Shown here: piece by piece, positions 46,044 through 59,025 of the stretch | Layout of the letters: each line of letters opens with the position of its first letter | Position numbering within the stretch: position 1 is the first letter of the stretch | From: Primula veris | Taxonomy: Eukaryota; Streptophyta; Magnoliopsida; Ericales; Primulaceae | Length of the DNA stretch: 64,000 nucleotides | Assembly (NCBI GenBank): GCA_963682055.1 | Contig: OY821740.1 | Span: 6,635,314 to 6,699,313, forward strand | Reading direction: 5' to 3' | Made by a program: the position numbers and the translations under genes | The notes under the pieces: model-generated | Seen by the model: only the letters and a program-made list of their open reading frames with translations | The model's database searches: none | What the model was told of the DNA's origin: nothing

Positions 46044-48903
46044 TCAACTTGACAGTAAATTACAACCTTTTGATTTCAACCTGGATTCAAGACCAAAAAA
46101 TTTTATTCCCGAAATAACTAAATCTGCTGTTTTCTTCTGCATATGCTCAACAAATTTATCGTCATAAAGAACCAAACCAGCTTCAGTTATCAATTTCTTC
46201 TCTCTCATACAAGAAAACAACTTACGTCCCTCCTCAAATGTTCCATGCTTACACATGCCATAAATAACAGCACAATATGTAACATCGTCTGGAGAATAGC
46301 CAAGTTGCATCATCTCGTTTATAACTTCGGTAACTTTATTTGCATCGTTTGATTTACAAACATGAATAATAGCGAGCACGTACTTGAACTCCACAGGTCC
46401 ACTTGTTACATTAGCTAAACATTCACGTATTACCATCATACCAACGTCGATCTCTCCAATTTTGCAAAGGCCTTTAACAAGAGAATGATATGCTGATACA
46501 GAGGGGAGTGAAGACATTTCTATAATCTTATTATAGCATGTACAAGCTTCTTGAATGTTTCCAATTTCCGAAAAACATATAACCACGTGGTCATAAGTTG
46601 ATGAATCAGGTACATAATCTGAACCTGATAATTCATGAAAAAGAGATATTGCTTCATTGAACTCCCCGATCTTATAAAGGGACTCCATAAGTATATTGTA
46701 AATTAAAACACTGCAATAACCTTTCTTCTTCAAGTATCCAAAGACTTCTAAACCCAACATAACTCTTTCCTCTTTCTCCAACACAAACAAAAAGAATTTA
46801 GGCAGGTTATCAATGGTGTTAAAACCCAAATCCTGCATTTGCAAGAGTAAATTGTGAAACTTGTCCATTCTTTTCAACTCTGCGTAAGACAGTAATATAG
46901 GACTAACAGTTGTAAAATCTGGCTCGAGACCCTCATGGACAGTGGCCTGAAAAAGCATTTGAGCCTTGTCAACATTTTTTGTTTCATAAAAACCATTAAT
47001 TAAAGTTTGGTATATCGACAAATCAGCCCTATATCCAGAATCCATCATACCCTTCAACAAATCACAAGCGGCACCCATTTCCCCATCCGTTTTAAACGCC
47101 TCAATCAATGATGAAAATATAGACTGATCTATCAAACACCCTTTTCCTTTCATTTCCTTGAAAACCTCATACCCTTTTTCGACTCGTTTTCCTCTGCATA
47201 ACCCTATAACCAACGTCGCGTACGCCATAACATCTGGCTCTACCTTATCCTTTTTCATTTCCTCCCAAATCTCTAAACAACCATCTAAATTACCTTCTCT
47301 AATCAACACTTTAATCATTGAGGTATAAGCAAAAACATCAGGTTTACATAATTCTCGTCTCATGCGACTTAAAAGCTCCAAAACCTCCCTGATTCTCCCC
47401 GCTTTACATAACCCCTTAACCAAAATCATGAAAGTGACACTCTCTTCAACCAATTTATCTTCCTCGAAATCACTATAAACTGACATGGCCAAGTCCAAAT
47501 GGTTGGTTTTCACGAGCGCGTGCATTATCCTGTTATATAAAAACACTCTTGGTTTTACACCGAATTTTTTCATCTTCTCGTAAACATAATACACCCTCAG
47601 GCCCCTATTTGCGTCTGAGTGCATTCGGATTAAGATTTCGAATTGTTTCTCGGTGGGTTGTTTACCTTGGACGCTCATCAGTTCGGGTACCTGATCAGCT
47701 GACCGGAACCGTTTGTTCCGGTTTAAACAATAGGCAAATGCGTTGTAACAAGCGAAATCATGCTTGTAACCTTTCTGCTTACCTGCCAATTAAAAAAAAC
47801 TGCCTAACTTAAGTACATCTAAATGAATCTTTATATATTCAAGATTCACGCATTTCATATAATATAAACGGTTAGGCGTGATAAATTTCCAAAAAGAAAT
47901 GACCTTATCTAGTCTTCAATCCTTTCATAAATATATTGTTTTCTGCTCTAACTGAAAGTTTCAGTTGAAATGTTATTTTGCGGAGCGCACTTCTATGGGG
48001 AAAACAACACTTAATAAGTGAAATTGTGTGCTTACCCCGTCTGCTTACCTGCCAACTGCGATTATCACCCCAATTAACTATGAGAAAATGCCACAACAAA
48101 TCTACATAAGAGACATTTTATGCTTTGGTTTGATATTTCAATAAAAAATTATTTTCTCTTCTAATCTGACCTTTTCAGATTTGGCCTATTTCCCCATATA
48201 CCGAGACAAATTTATTTCAAATATTTTCATTTGCAGATTAATGCACCGAATAACTGCAGTAAGGCGGCTCAAGTTTCCACTAAATAAATCTTACTTTCAG
48301 CTCTAGTTTAAAGCATCCCATAAAGATATTTAGCTCTATCTGGACATATCAGTAAAAACCATCACTTGTACAAAGAGTAGGAATCAGGAAAAAGACCATT
48401 GAACAATCAAACATTCTTTCTCAAGTAAAAACATGGAGTATGCCAAATCATGTATGCATTTGGCATTCCTTATCAACAGATTTACCTGCCCAGTGAAAGA
48501 ACTTTGCGGAGAGAGCGGGGTCAGTCTGGACCTTGAGTATCTCAGCCACGAGCTTGGGCGTAACCCTACGAAGCTTGTTGAGATCTTCTGTAATGGTGGG
48601 ACCCCAATGCTTGTGTTTTCGAAAAGAATCGACTATGTATCTAGCTATTGGGGAGAGGTTCTGTGATATGGCAAAGAATTGTTCCGAAGAGGTTTTGGTG
48701 GGTCGAATATTGTGGTTTGACGAATCCGGGTCCCATTTTCGAAGATCGAAATTGGGAGGGTTTTGGTCATTCGGGTAAGGATTTTGAATCGTTCGGCGGT
48801 TAGAGAAGAGACCACCGCTAACGGTGGGGCGGTTTTGAGAGGGCTTACGGTGGCCGGAAAATAAGTAGGATGGGCTTTTAAGTTTGGTGGGTTGAGGGGG
48901 CAT
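46044..48903 (-). CDS. EMB3131: P-class PPR protein, EMB3131-like (unit 3, second copy in window)
   Basis: Exons 48903-48486 and 47782-46044; 718 aa, identical in the long frames to the copy at 20311-23170. Both copies keep their splice sites and 5' region, so gene dosage may be raised. A further copy is expected just left of the window, because the segment that would precede unit 1 is missing here. Confidence 0.87.
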
Positions 48904-49831
48904 TTGGGACTTTAGCAGCTAATGGATCATTGAACTTTTTTCATTTACTTTTGATACGAATAGTCGAAGGTGGGGGAAATACTAATGAAGATCTTATAAA
49001 TGACTATGGGATTTTGCGTTCCGACTTTTGGGTTCATATAAATGAATGACTATGGGATTTTGGTTCCGACTTTTGGGTTCATATGAATGAATGGACTTTA
49101 GCAGCTAATGAATCATTGAACTTGTTAGTTGCGTATACGATGTTTGACTAGGTAAAAATTTGAGCTTTATTTTGTTTAATGGCCTAAAAAAGCTGGATGA
49201 ACCCACCTTCAATAATCTAATCTGTAGCCAAACAAGTCTCGTACCTGTAATAGGAATAGTACCTTTAGAGTCAAGACACGGACTACGATTTAAATAACAT
49301 ACTAATATGAAATAGAAATTGAACCCTAGCTAATCGAATTTAGCAGCTAATACTACAGGGGGGAAGACCCTGCAATTGATGGTTCTTGTAAATGGACATG
49401 GGTTTGTTTGGTTGCAGCTTTTAAGTGTACATCATCTGGATGATCGATTTAAAGGCCGAATTGTATTAGTTTCTGGGGTTTTAAAAATATAGAAATTTTA
49501 AGTCGAACACCAACAAAAAGCCAACTTGTTTTCTTGTAAGTTAGAAATATAAGCATCTTTTGTAACTGTTAAATACTAAAAAGGAAAATCTATAAATTGG
49601 TAACACTACAATTTGCAAACAAGTGGATATCATAAATTCATAATAATAATAAAAACTAAGAAAGAAAATTGGATCCTAGCTAACTTAAGTGATCAGCTAT
49701 TGATGGAGTTTCATACAAATAGGTACAGTATATACTAAAAAGGAATAATAATTTCAGAAATTAAATTAATAAAACAAATACTAATAGCTGCTTATAGTGA
49801 TAAATAAATAAAAGAGAACTCACGTTTGTTG
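48904..49831. other. PPR upstream spacer with short direct repeats (second copy)
   Basis: Copy of 23171-24098 with the same bracketed direct repeats; no gene seen. Confidence 0.5.
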
Positions 49832-49844
49832 CCGTTTTACAGTT

Positions 49845-50564
49845 TTTTTTTTTTTACATGGGTATATTGCCAAAAATTATGAGTGATCCGGGCTCATGAA
49901 GTCCACGTTCGACGTGTCACTCACACAGTCACACAGTGGTGTATGTGTGCCACTAAAACCAGCAATAAAACGGCTGATCTTCTCCATTTATTGTTGAAAT
50001 CCATGTTATTAATTAAACAGTCCTAAACCTATGTAAATTTATTTATAGATCCTTAAACTATCTATCGATTTCTATTTATTGTTTGTATTAAGTAAAGTTG
50101 TCATATTTATCTTGAACGGAAAAAGTAAAGATTGATAAATTTACTAATTAATAAAATAAATGTCAAGTGGTATATATAAGAATTACTAACACTTTTAAAT
50201 GCTAAAACTTAAAGAGCGATAACATGGTTATAAATCAACGTTTATACACTAAAATTTATCTATATACTATAGTTATAAATAAATGTCATTTGTAGATACA
50301 AATTAGTATGCAATTTTTTTATGAACCCAAAACAAGAGACATAAAAATATGCACAGATAGTTATGTAGTGTATGAAGATAAATGAGCCTATTTGCCATGT
50401 GACGACACTTTTTAATATGCAATGAAGCTTTTATTGCCGTCTCAACAAGGCATGACCCACGTACACAACTACGGGTGACTGTATGAGTACCATGTCGAAC
50501 GTAACCTTGACAAGCCCGGATTACTCATAATTTTTGGTAATCCATGCATTTAAAAAAGAAATTT
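49845..50564. mobile_element. 720-bp TIR element (second copy)
   Basis: Same element and same CCGTTTTACAGTT flanks as at 24112-24831. Confidence 0.65.
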
Positions 50565-50580
50565 CCGTTTTACAGTTCGC

Positions 50581-50613
<33 letters not shown>

Positions 50614-51299
50614 CATATATATGTACACATATATACGTATACGAAATGGATAGCTGGAAGGATATATAACCAAGTGTTTCAATAGTTTCATAAAATAAAC
50701 ATACCTATATCGTAATTTCTATCATATTTCATTTTTAACACATGTATTTGAAATTGTTTCAATTTGTTACTCGTTAGCTTTTTGGATTAATTTATGCGTA
50801 AAAAAGTCAGATGCTGCTACTCAAACTTCCCTGCAAATATATTTTATATTGTTAATATATTCTATGCGTTAGAAAGAGTTTTTATATGTTAGATATGATA
50901 TACTCATCCTTTTTATGATGATAGTCCTGTCGGATTATTTTAGGAATATTAAAAAATGTTGGTCTGAGTTATTTGGATTAATAAATATGTTGCATGAAAT
51001 TAATTAACTTGAGTTTCTTCCATTAATAAATTCAACACAATCATTATAACTATTTATAACCCATGTATATACATACAACCGTTACAATTAAGTCCGAGAA
51101 TATTTGGTTATGCATGTGTGGGTAAGATATTTGTTCGGTTCTAATAACATGATTAAGAGTATAAAATTGAAAAGAACGCGGGGGAAGTACGGACACTTGT
51201 AATCTCGAGCCATGACTTTAAGGGGCGTGGCTGAAGATTCCATGCGTTCGAACCGATTCTATCAATCATCAGAAAAATATTGATTCATGGCATTGATTA

Positions 51300-52310
51300 G
51301 ACAAATTATTTAGTACTCTTGGAGGACGGATGATGTGGTCCTCTATACCACATATTAATATACATGTGTATTATTTTACCAATTAAGTACCCAACTCACC
51401 TAAATAATTAAATATGATTTTGTGCCTCTTTTATAGCTCATTGTGTGTGGTACCACCCCATTAAAATAAAAATTTTATTTTTTTTCCCACTCCATTGAAA
51501 ATATCAAAAGTCATTACATTTCTCCAATTTAATTTTATCTCAAAATAAATAATGAAATATTACACTTTTATTCCATTGGAGAGAAGACGAAAATTTATCC
51601 AAATTGAATAAGAAGCTCAAATTGACAATTGATTAAATATGAAAAACGAGTTCAACATTTTCAACTCAACTTTTATTATGTATTGAGTAAAGCTACGATG
51701 ATATAATTTTGAAAAGATTTATAAGTCCTAATTTAGTTGTGTTATACAACAATGTAATCACAACTTCACAAGATATTTGACGTTCGAATATTAAAACAAG
51801 TATTTGTTAATAAGAATACCTAGTTCTCAAATATCTTGATTTGTTTTTGAAAACTATTATGGTTAAACTGAAACATAATTTGTTTTGTTAAAAGGTTAAA
51901 GCTTTTACTCGTTAAATAAATAAATGATAATATACATTATCAGTAGTAATTTTTTTCTAACCGAGTTAAACAAAATTATCGTGAAGAATGATACAGTGAT
52001 TTGAAACGAGTATTTTAAATAAAAGTCCAATTTATTTTATTTATATATCTAATAATATGTATATATGTGTATGTATACATATTTTCTCCGAACTAGATAA
52101 TATGTAAAATGTGTAAATAACTAGAATTAGTGGAACTTCTATTTTAGTGGGGTGTTCCCACACACAAGAAGTTGTAAAAAGAGGCACAAGAACACATTTA
52201 ATTACTTAGGTGAGTTGGCTACTTAGTAGGCAAAGTAATACACATGTATGTTAATATGTGGTATAGAGTACCACATCATTCGTCCTCCAAGAATACTAAA
52301 ATAATTTGTC
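51300..52310. mobile_element. 1,011-bp TIR element, Mutator-like, unit 3 copy
   Basis: Same length as the unit 2 copy; I found a single difference (T at 52280 where unit 2 has C, within CATCATTCGTCC). Flanks are CATTGATTA and GATTGATTA. Confidence 0.8.
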
Positions 52311-54468
52311 GATTGATTATACATTAAGTTAATATAAAAACCGATGATCCTTGCTTGTTAAAAGCATGTTTGGATTCTGATTCTTGAAATTTGGAGATAT
52401 GTTCGAATGATTGGAAAAAATTGGCATGCCTGGCGGTACTTGTTTAACTTGTGACTAGATTATACTAACTAATGTTGTCATATAAACCACTTCTACTTGC
52501 CTTGCTTTGTTTGAGTTAAAAACAATATTGAAGTGTAACCTCCATCATGTTTGTTATTACTATTAACTTCGATTAATTTCGATTAGCTCAAAGTGCATAA
52601 ATGTAGCGGTGTAGTCGACAAAGATGACAATATTATAATTTAGATGACTAACCGCCAATTATACCCACCCTATATAGGCATGCATTTCTATATATGCACG
52701 TCTAGGATGTCGCCCAATATCGCCTAGTTAGACATTCGGATGATGCTACCACTAATTAAGTAAAGTTTTAGATGCTTAAATAGACTCATAAGTACTCAAA
52801 TGAGTTTGGGTTGCAGCTTATGGAACTTCAGACTCATAAGTACTCAAAGTGCGTTTCTTTTTTGAATTCAACACTTTCTTGTTCTGAAAATAAAAAAGAT
52901 ATTTTCAAAGTTAAATTGGATTCTCTTTCTCTATCAAGTTGATTAATTAAAGTCAAGAAATAACTCATTTTTTTTATAATGTTTTTTTTTTCAAATGTAT
53001 CTAAGTTTCTGTTCAAATTGTTGAAATAGTATGAATTTTATTTGTTTATAGAAAACGATGCTATATATAAATAAAGCGCTTCAGTAATTCAATATGTAAT
53101 AAGTATGTTATAGAATGTATCTACAAACATTGTCATACTAATGTTATAAGAGGGTGATGTAAGTTTGAAACGTGGTGTGAACACAAAAAGAAGGTAATAT
53201 TGAGACTGGAATGCACATATATAGCTCGTGACTAAAAAGAGCAATTTTTGACAGCCCAGGGGAGTTACGATGTTTGGACTCACATGTCATACTAATGTTG
53301 TACTTCGAAGCAAGTAAAAACACATGTAAACAAACAAAATAACAGCAGAGCTGAACAAACAGTTAAAGCAATAATCACATGCAATCCACTACCCACATTG
53401 GAGTAAATAATTGAACATTTTGCATATCGTACTTTCCAGACACTGTTAATGAGGGCCGAGTTCGGTTCGGTTCGGTTCGGTTTTTATCAAAACCTAAACC
53501 GAAACCGAATATATTTTTCGGTTCGTTTTTTTTCGGTTTCGGGCTTTTTATTTTTTTGATTGAACCGGACCAGGTTTTTTCGGTCCGGTTTCGGGGTTTT
53601 TTCGGTTTTTTTGGTTATTTTTCGGGGTTTTTCGTTTTTTTTCCGGGTTTTTTCGGTTTTTTTCAGTTTCGGTCTTTTTCGGTTCGGTTTTATTGAAAAC
53701 TGAAACCGACCCGATTTTTTTCCGGTTTTTCGGTTATTGGTCCGGTTCGATTTTTCCGGTTTTTCGTCCGCCCATCTAGTAAAATTCACTAATGGTCCCT
53801 ACAGTCTCAGATACTTTTCATTTAACCCGAGTTAAAATTCCAATACCCCCATTATAGAACCTCAACCTTTGAAAATCGACAGATCCAGTCACTCAAAGTT
53901 TAGAGAAGTTGGAAAGGTAACACCACTGCTCAAAGTTTAGAGAAGTTGAAAATTGACCTCAACTTCGAGAAAATAGTCGGGAACTTTTTTTAACGGGCAA
54001 CATGCGAACTAATTTGTAAATATATTTTGTAATTCTATATCTAATATTTAATCACTTCTCATTTATCATGCGTTGCAATAGTGTAGTGGTTGTGTAGTCA
54101 TGATCTTAACTCGTTGGTCATTCGTTAAGTATTCACAAACTACAATTTTTTATTTTTATTTTATGGGTAACAAAAAATATTTGAGCATTGAACATATAAA
54201 TAAACCGGGCCGGCAATGTTGTCGTCATATTTGCTAAAATACTCAAGCAGGAGAGTAACCCAATTGAATGTAACAGTGAATAAAATACACAGTGATCTCC
54301 TTAAACGATTAAAATCATGAATTACTTGAAATGACTTTGGCATCCATTATATTTATATCCATAACAAAATCCAATCAATTTATCACATTTTAAAAAACTG
54401 ACTGTGTAATATTGGGACCACATGGGAATTTATATTGAACTATGGGGGCTGTCACTAATATCAACCCT
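52311..54468. other. Native upstream region of lipid-transfer gene (unit 3, no MULE)
   Basis: Shows the pre-insertion arrangement: spacer runs straight into the TATA box. The empty site reads CTAATATCAACCCTTATAAA. It includes the CGGTT-rich tract at 53459-53777. No gene seen. Confidence 0.6.
53459..53777. repeat. CGGTT/TTTCGG-rich low-complexity tract (unit 3)
   Basis: Copy of the unit 1 tract with a few substitutions. Confidence 0.7.
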
Positions 54469-54476
54469 TATAAATA
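54469..54476 (+). promoter_or_regulatory. TATA box of lipid-transfer gene, unit 3 (native promoter)
   Basis: TATAAATA 74 bp upstream of the ATG, here attached to its original upstream DNA. Confidence 0.78.
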
Positions 54477-54550
54477 ACCTCACACCACGTAATAATCTTC
54501 TTCATCAGCCTCAACATTCACTATAACAAATAGCCATAGAAACTAAGAAA

Positions 54551-55029
54551 ATGGGAGTATCATTTAACCCCCGCCTTGTCACACTAACCATTCTGATAAT
54601 AGCTCTCATTTCATTGAAAACGAGCCACATTTCGGCACAATGCACAGGGGATCTCCCAGGGCTGATATCCAAGTGTCCCGACTATGTGAAAAAATCGGGG
54701 CCTAAACGTGCTCCCTCGAAAGAATGTTGTGATGTTGTCAAGACCGCTGATGTGGCATGCGTGTGTAAGTATATCACCAAAGAGGTTGAGGAGCTTATCA
54801 GCATGAGTAAGGTGGTTTATGTGGCGAAGAAATGCGGAAAAAGTATCGCCCGTGGCACTAAATGTGGAAGTAAGAAAAAATCGATTTTGTTAGAGTTCTA
54901 TCTTTTATTTGGTTTAAGCTTGCTCGATTTTCTTGGCATCATTACAAACGAAATTTAAACGTTAATTTTCATCTACAGATTATAGTCCTGATTTTTATTG
55001 TTTGTAATGCAGGTTATATTGTGCGGTAA
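54551..55029 (+). CDS. DIR1-like non-specific lipid-transfer protein (unit 3)
   Basis: Exons 54551-54869 and 55013-55029; 111 aa. The mature eight-cysteine protein is the same as in units 1 and 2; differences fall in the signal peptide (MGVSF for MGLSL) and in the intron, which is 143 bp instead of 187 bp because of a 44-bp length difference. Exon 2 again encodes YIVR and stop. Poly(A) signal AATAAA at 55129. This is the only copy with its native promoter, so it is the best candidate for normal expression. Confidence 0.86.
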
Positions 55030-55276
55030 AGTTTGCTTGAACTTCCATGTTCCTGAAGATAAAAGAAGATGCGTCTTATGTATTGCAGTGTTGTTTTATG
55101 TTTCAAAACTCTTGTACTCCTTTCAAGAAATAAAATTCCAATTTCAGCATCTCCGATAGTGCAACGTGTAATGAAATTATCGTAACTTGATGTAAAAGTA
55201 GAATTTCTGGGTATAACACACATGCAATTAACTTTTAAAAAATGATTGTGACATGCAACATATATATGTACATAAG

Positions 55277-55475
55277 CAGAGAAGGAACTAGATGGCGGTC
55301 GGTCGCGGTTCCTCCCATTTTGGATTTTTTTACTGGGAAAGCAAATTTTTTCAATATTTCTTAATCAAAATCTTAAAAAAACAGTTTTGGCCTCCCCCTT
55401 ATTTTAAAAAAAATACTCATATATGAAATGAAAAAATTCGACACCTCCCACTTAGAGTTATTGGTTCCGTCACTG
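55277..55475. mobile_element. hAT-type MITE (unit 3)
   Basis: 199 bp, TACATAAG flanks; diverged by several SNPs and small indels from the other copies. Confidence 0.75.
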
Positions 55476-55746
55476 TACATAAGTATATTCCGCTAATTAA
55501 TTAAGAGAATTGGGATCAGCTCAAAGTTAATGCAAATAATCCTCTCTTCTTTTTTTTTTTTAAAATTAATTCTGCTCATCGTATCTTCAATCCTCAAAAC
55601 AGAGAAATTACAGGTGCAGTTTCCCAAAAATTGCATCAGAATTTCTATAAGCCACTTACTAGAAAACTCTACGCATAACACATGATACACTTGTAACAAT
55701 GTTCGGATGGAAAACTTGAAAACAGTTGAATTGAAATCATAACTGT

Positions 55747-57084
55747 TCAATATCTGTAATTTCCGTAACCACCTCCTAAACCAGATGATCCATAGCCACC
55801 ACTGTAAGGCTGCGATGACATGGCAGAAGATGAGTAGGTGGAACCACCCAGCTGAGAATACGAAGATGACCTCAACTTGGCATCCACGTGCCCGTAATTG
55901 CTTTTGACTGGTTCTTTGTGATTGCTTACAAATTCCTGAAAAAGTTGCTGAGCTGTCTGAACTTGCAATGAGGTACCTTTGATTTCGACCATAATCTCAT
56001 CAGGTAGACCACTACTCGCTTGCACAGTCAAAACGGCACCACTAGCACGCCGAATATAAGCAATATTTGCTCCTTCAATTCCAGTTATATCCTCAGCATA
56101 AGTGAGTGGTATTTACATCGTCTGAGCAACCTGAGTAACAATAGGACCACTTGAACGACCAATCCCCAAAGAGCGTAAACCTGAAAGTTCCGTATTTTGG
56201 GTATGTAGCGGAACTGTTGATGAAGAAATACGCTGTTCCAATTGGATTTCGCGCTCAAACTGCAGAGGATCCCTTTTTAGAGAGAAAGGATAATCAGAGG
56301 CACTAATCCCAGGTTGAGAGACGCTATGAAGCAATGACTTCTCAGCCCAGTTGTCCACCACCTGGCGTTCTTGCGTGACTACCGACCTAGTTTGCAACGT
56401 TTTTTCAAAAAGTGGAAGAATCGTTTGGTCGACCAAGAACTTCCTAATTATAAGGTAGAACAGCCTCAAGTCCCTTTAGAACCTTTGCAGATTCTCCCTG
56501 CAACTCTGAAATCTTCTCATCTTGGCTGGCATAAAATGGGACCTCCTCATGATTAAGGATTCGAATAGAAGCACCGTTACTTTGCTGCATTGCCTTGATA
56601 GAAAACCCTTGCTTGCCAATAAGGCTCGTAGCTTGTGAGGATCTACTAACAAACGTATTGAACAAAATGCTGCACCGGCGCTCTCTCCCTCAGAAAGTCC
56701 ACTCACACATTTGAAGATCCGTATTGTTGCATCCATTGCTGGAGATAATGGTAACTCTGGATCTTCTTTCCCGGTTATTAGTACGATGCGATCAGGATTG
56801 TCAACAGGGCCATCGAGGATGCGAACACGAGCTTGAGTCTCTTCACACATCTTCTTAACAAGCTCACCCTTACGACCTATTATGCTCCCCACTTTCGTCA
56901 CCGCTACTATCATCCTGAACACGCTGTATCCCGGCCAACCCGGCCACCTCTCCTCCTCTGCCGCCTTCGTTGACTCTGGTGCCTCCACCTCCGTCATCTC
57001 CACCACCTTTGTTGTCTCCGGCGCCTCCTCCTCGGCAGAGGAGTTGTTCTCTACCTCCTCCTCTTCTTCACATGAAGAACTCAT
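55747..57084 (-). pseudogene. PEP: PEPPER-like KH retro-pseudogene (unit 3)
   Basis: Same two frameshifts and TAA nonsense codon as units 1 and 2, but it retains the two bases GC at 56018-56019, so KH3 through the C-terminus stays open (TVQASSGLPDE). About 185 bases beyond the stop lies a 12-T run at 55550-55561 (A-run on the gene strand), consistent with a remnant poly(A) tail of a retrocopy. The same run is 7 T in unit 1. Confidence 0.85.
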
Positions 57085-57144
57085 TATTAATTAATGTACT
57101 ACTAGTATTCTAGAGAGAGAGATGTAGATGACGGAGGAAAATAT

Positions 57145-57355
57145 GAGGCTGTATTTTTCGACTGCAAAAAATCTGTTTTGAGGCCAAAACCGTAATTATT
57201 ATAAAGTACATACCGTAATTCAGAATTACGGTTTACCTTTTTTTAATTATTTTATTTTTTTGAAAAATAAAATAAAAGGGTAAACCGTAAATCAGAATTA
57301 CGATTTACGGTTTTGGTGTGAAAACTGATTTTTTGAAGTCGAAAAATCCAGCCTC
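57145..57355. mobile_element. Mutator-type MITE, 211 bp (unit 3)
   Basis: Same element and GGAAAATAT duplication (57136-57144, 57356-57364) with a few substitutions. Confidence 0.85.
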
Positions 57356-57364
57356 GGAAAATAT

Positions 57365-59025
57365 ACTTAACTTCTTTCAAGCCAGAATTTGTTGAAAGAA
57401 ATACTCCATACTAGCTAATAGTCTCACCCTCCATATAAATATGATTTATGTTACACTAAATATTCCTAAACCCTGCCAGACAATTCCGAATTCCGTCACG
57501 GCGCTTTGCAACCCCAATTGGACTAGAGAACCCCAACTTTTGCATAGGCTAAGACAACTTAATTAACCAGCTTTACTTGTCAAATGCCATTTCAAATGAC
57601 GGTCTGTATGAAAAATAGTTTGATATTTCCAATTAAATTCAGGATTCTTTCAGTTATATATCACCCGTGCATTTAAGGTTAATTAGCAATTCTAATTTTA
57701 TTTCTAGAATCTTTTTACAATGTTTAACATAGCAAAAACTTCCACGTCTTTGATAAACAGTGAGATTATATATATACTGGGAAGTGAGTTATTGATGACA
57801 TAGTTTAGGGGAGGTTCTTTAATTTGATGTTCGGTCGCACACATCTTAAAGTTATTCTCTAATCGGTCAACAAATTGCAATGCCTTTTGTTAATCAATTT
57901 TAAAATTTGGTAAATTTGCACTGTAAGTAAAAGAGCTGTGAGAGTTTAAAGTTCCAGACTTGTTTTTATTTTTTTAAAGTAAAGTAGTATCAATACTTTT
58001 AATCTTAGCTTATCGGTAGAAAATAATACTCCATATCGGCCCGTCCATGTCGTTAATACCTAAATTGCCGAGTTGGCGGACGATGATTAATTAGTAAATC
58101 GTGTCTAGGCAAATTCTGAAATGTAAGAAATTAAGCTAATTAAAAGTTTACAATCGGCTAAGTCAAAGAATTTAGATAGTAAAAAGAGGCGGTAAAAAAA
58201 TAATACTCCCCGTCGATGTCGTTTATACCTAAATACACAGTTGTTGAATGATGATTAGTAAACGTGCCTTAGGCAAAAAAGCAACACACCAACAGCTTTT
58301 TCAATCAATAAAAAAAGTCTACTTTTTTTCCATAGACCATCTTATTTTTCAAAATAGCCGTTACACCTTCCCCCATTATATTTATTTATTAAAACGATGC
58401 TCACTAACAGTCCTTATAGTTTGAGTGGAAACTCTGTTTATCCTTTCAGTTTTATTGGAATACAAGAGGTCCCAAATCTTTAAAATAACAATAGATTTGG
58501 TCTTTAAATTTCGTCGCTATTTACATCACAATAGAATTTAAACTTTACTAATCACTCCAAGTAAATGAAAACTGTAAACGTACATATTTCTAATCATTTA
58601 GGATTTCTTGCTCTTCATAGAATTCTACCTTTTTAAGAAAATATGTGTTCATGCAAATATGCACGCACACACATAAGTTATAGTACAATTTCTTCCTCTA
58701 GTTACTGATTCAATATTGAGCAAGATGAGTTAAGTCCATCAACATATATTCTGTACACAAAAAGTATATACCAACGTCCAAATCTGTGTACCAAATTAAT
58801 CTGATCCATTAGTGTTCTAATTGAAAGTACATTGCTCAAACATCACTAATATAAACTACGGGGCCATTTCTTATTGGTCCTTTATTATAGTAATTAAAAG
58901 CTCTTTTCCACAATACTCCCGTGTCTTCATTTACACCGGCCCCCGCTCCTCATATACATATAACATCTCTAATTATCTATATACATTTCAATACAGTAGT
59001 TACATACATAACATAACTTGAAGAC
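57365..59025. other. Spacer and promoter region of intact WD40 gene
   Basis: Same layout as in units 1 and 2, with scattered SNPs and small indels. No gene seen. Confidence 0.5.

Noticed and set aside
1..51474. Units 1 and 2 as a pure assembly duplication
   Set aside because: Not fully excluded, but 13-bp and 5-bp indels, SNPs and a clean phase switch against unit 3 fit a real unequal crossover better than an artefact.
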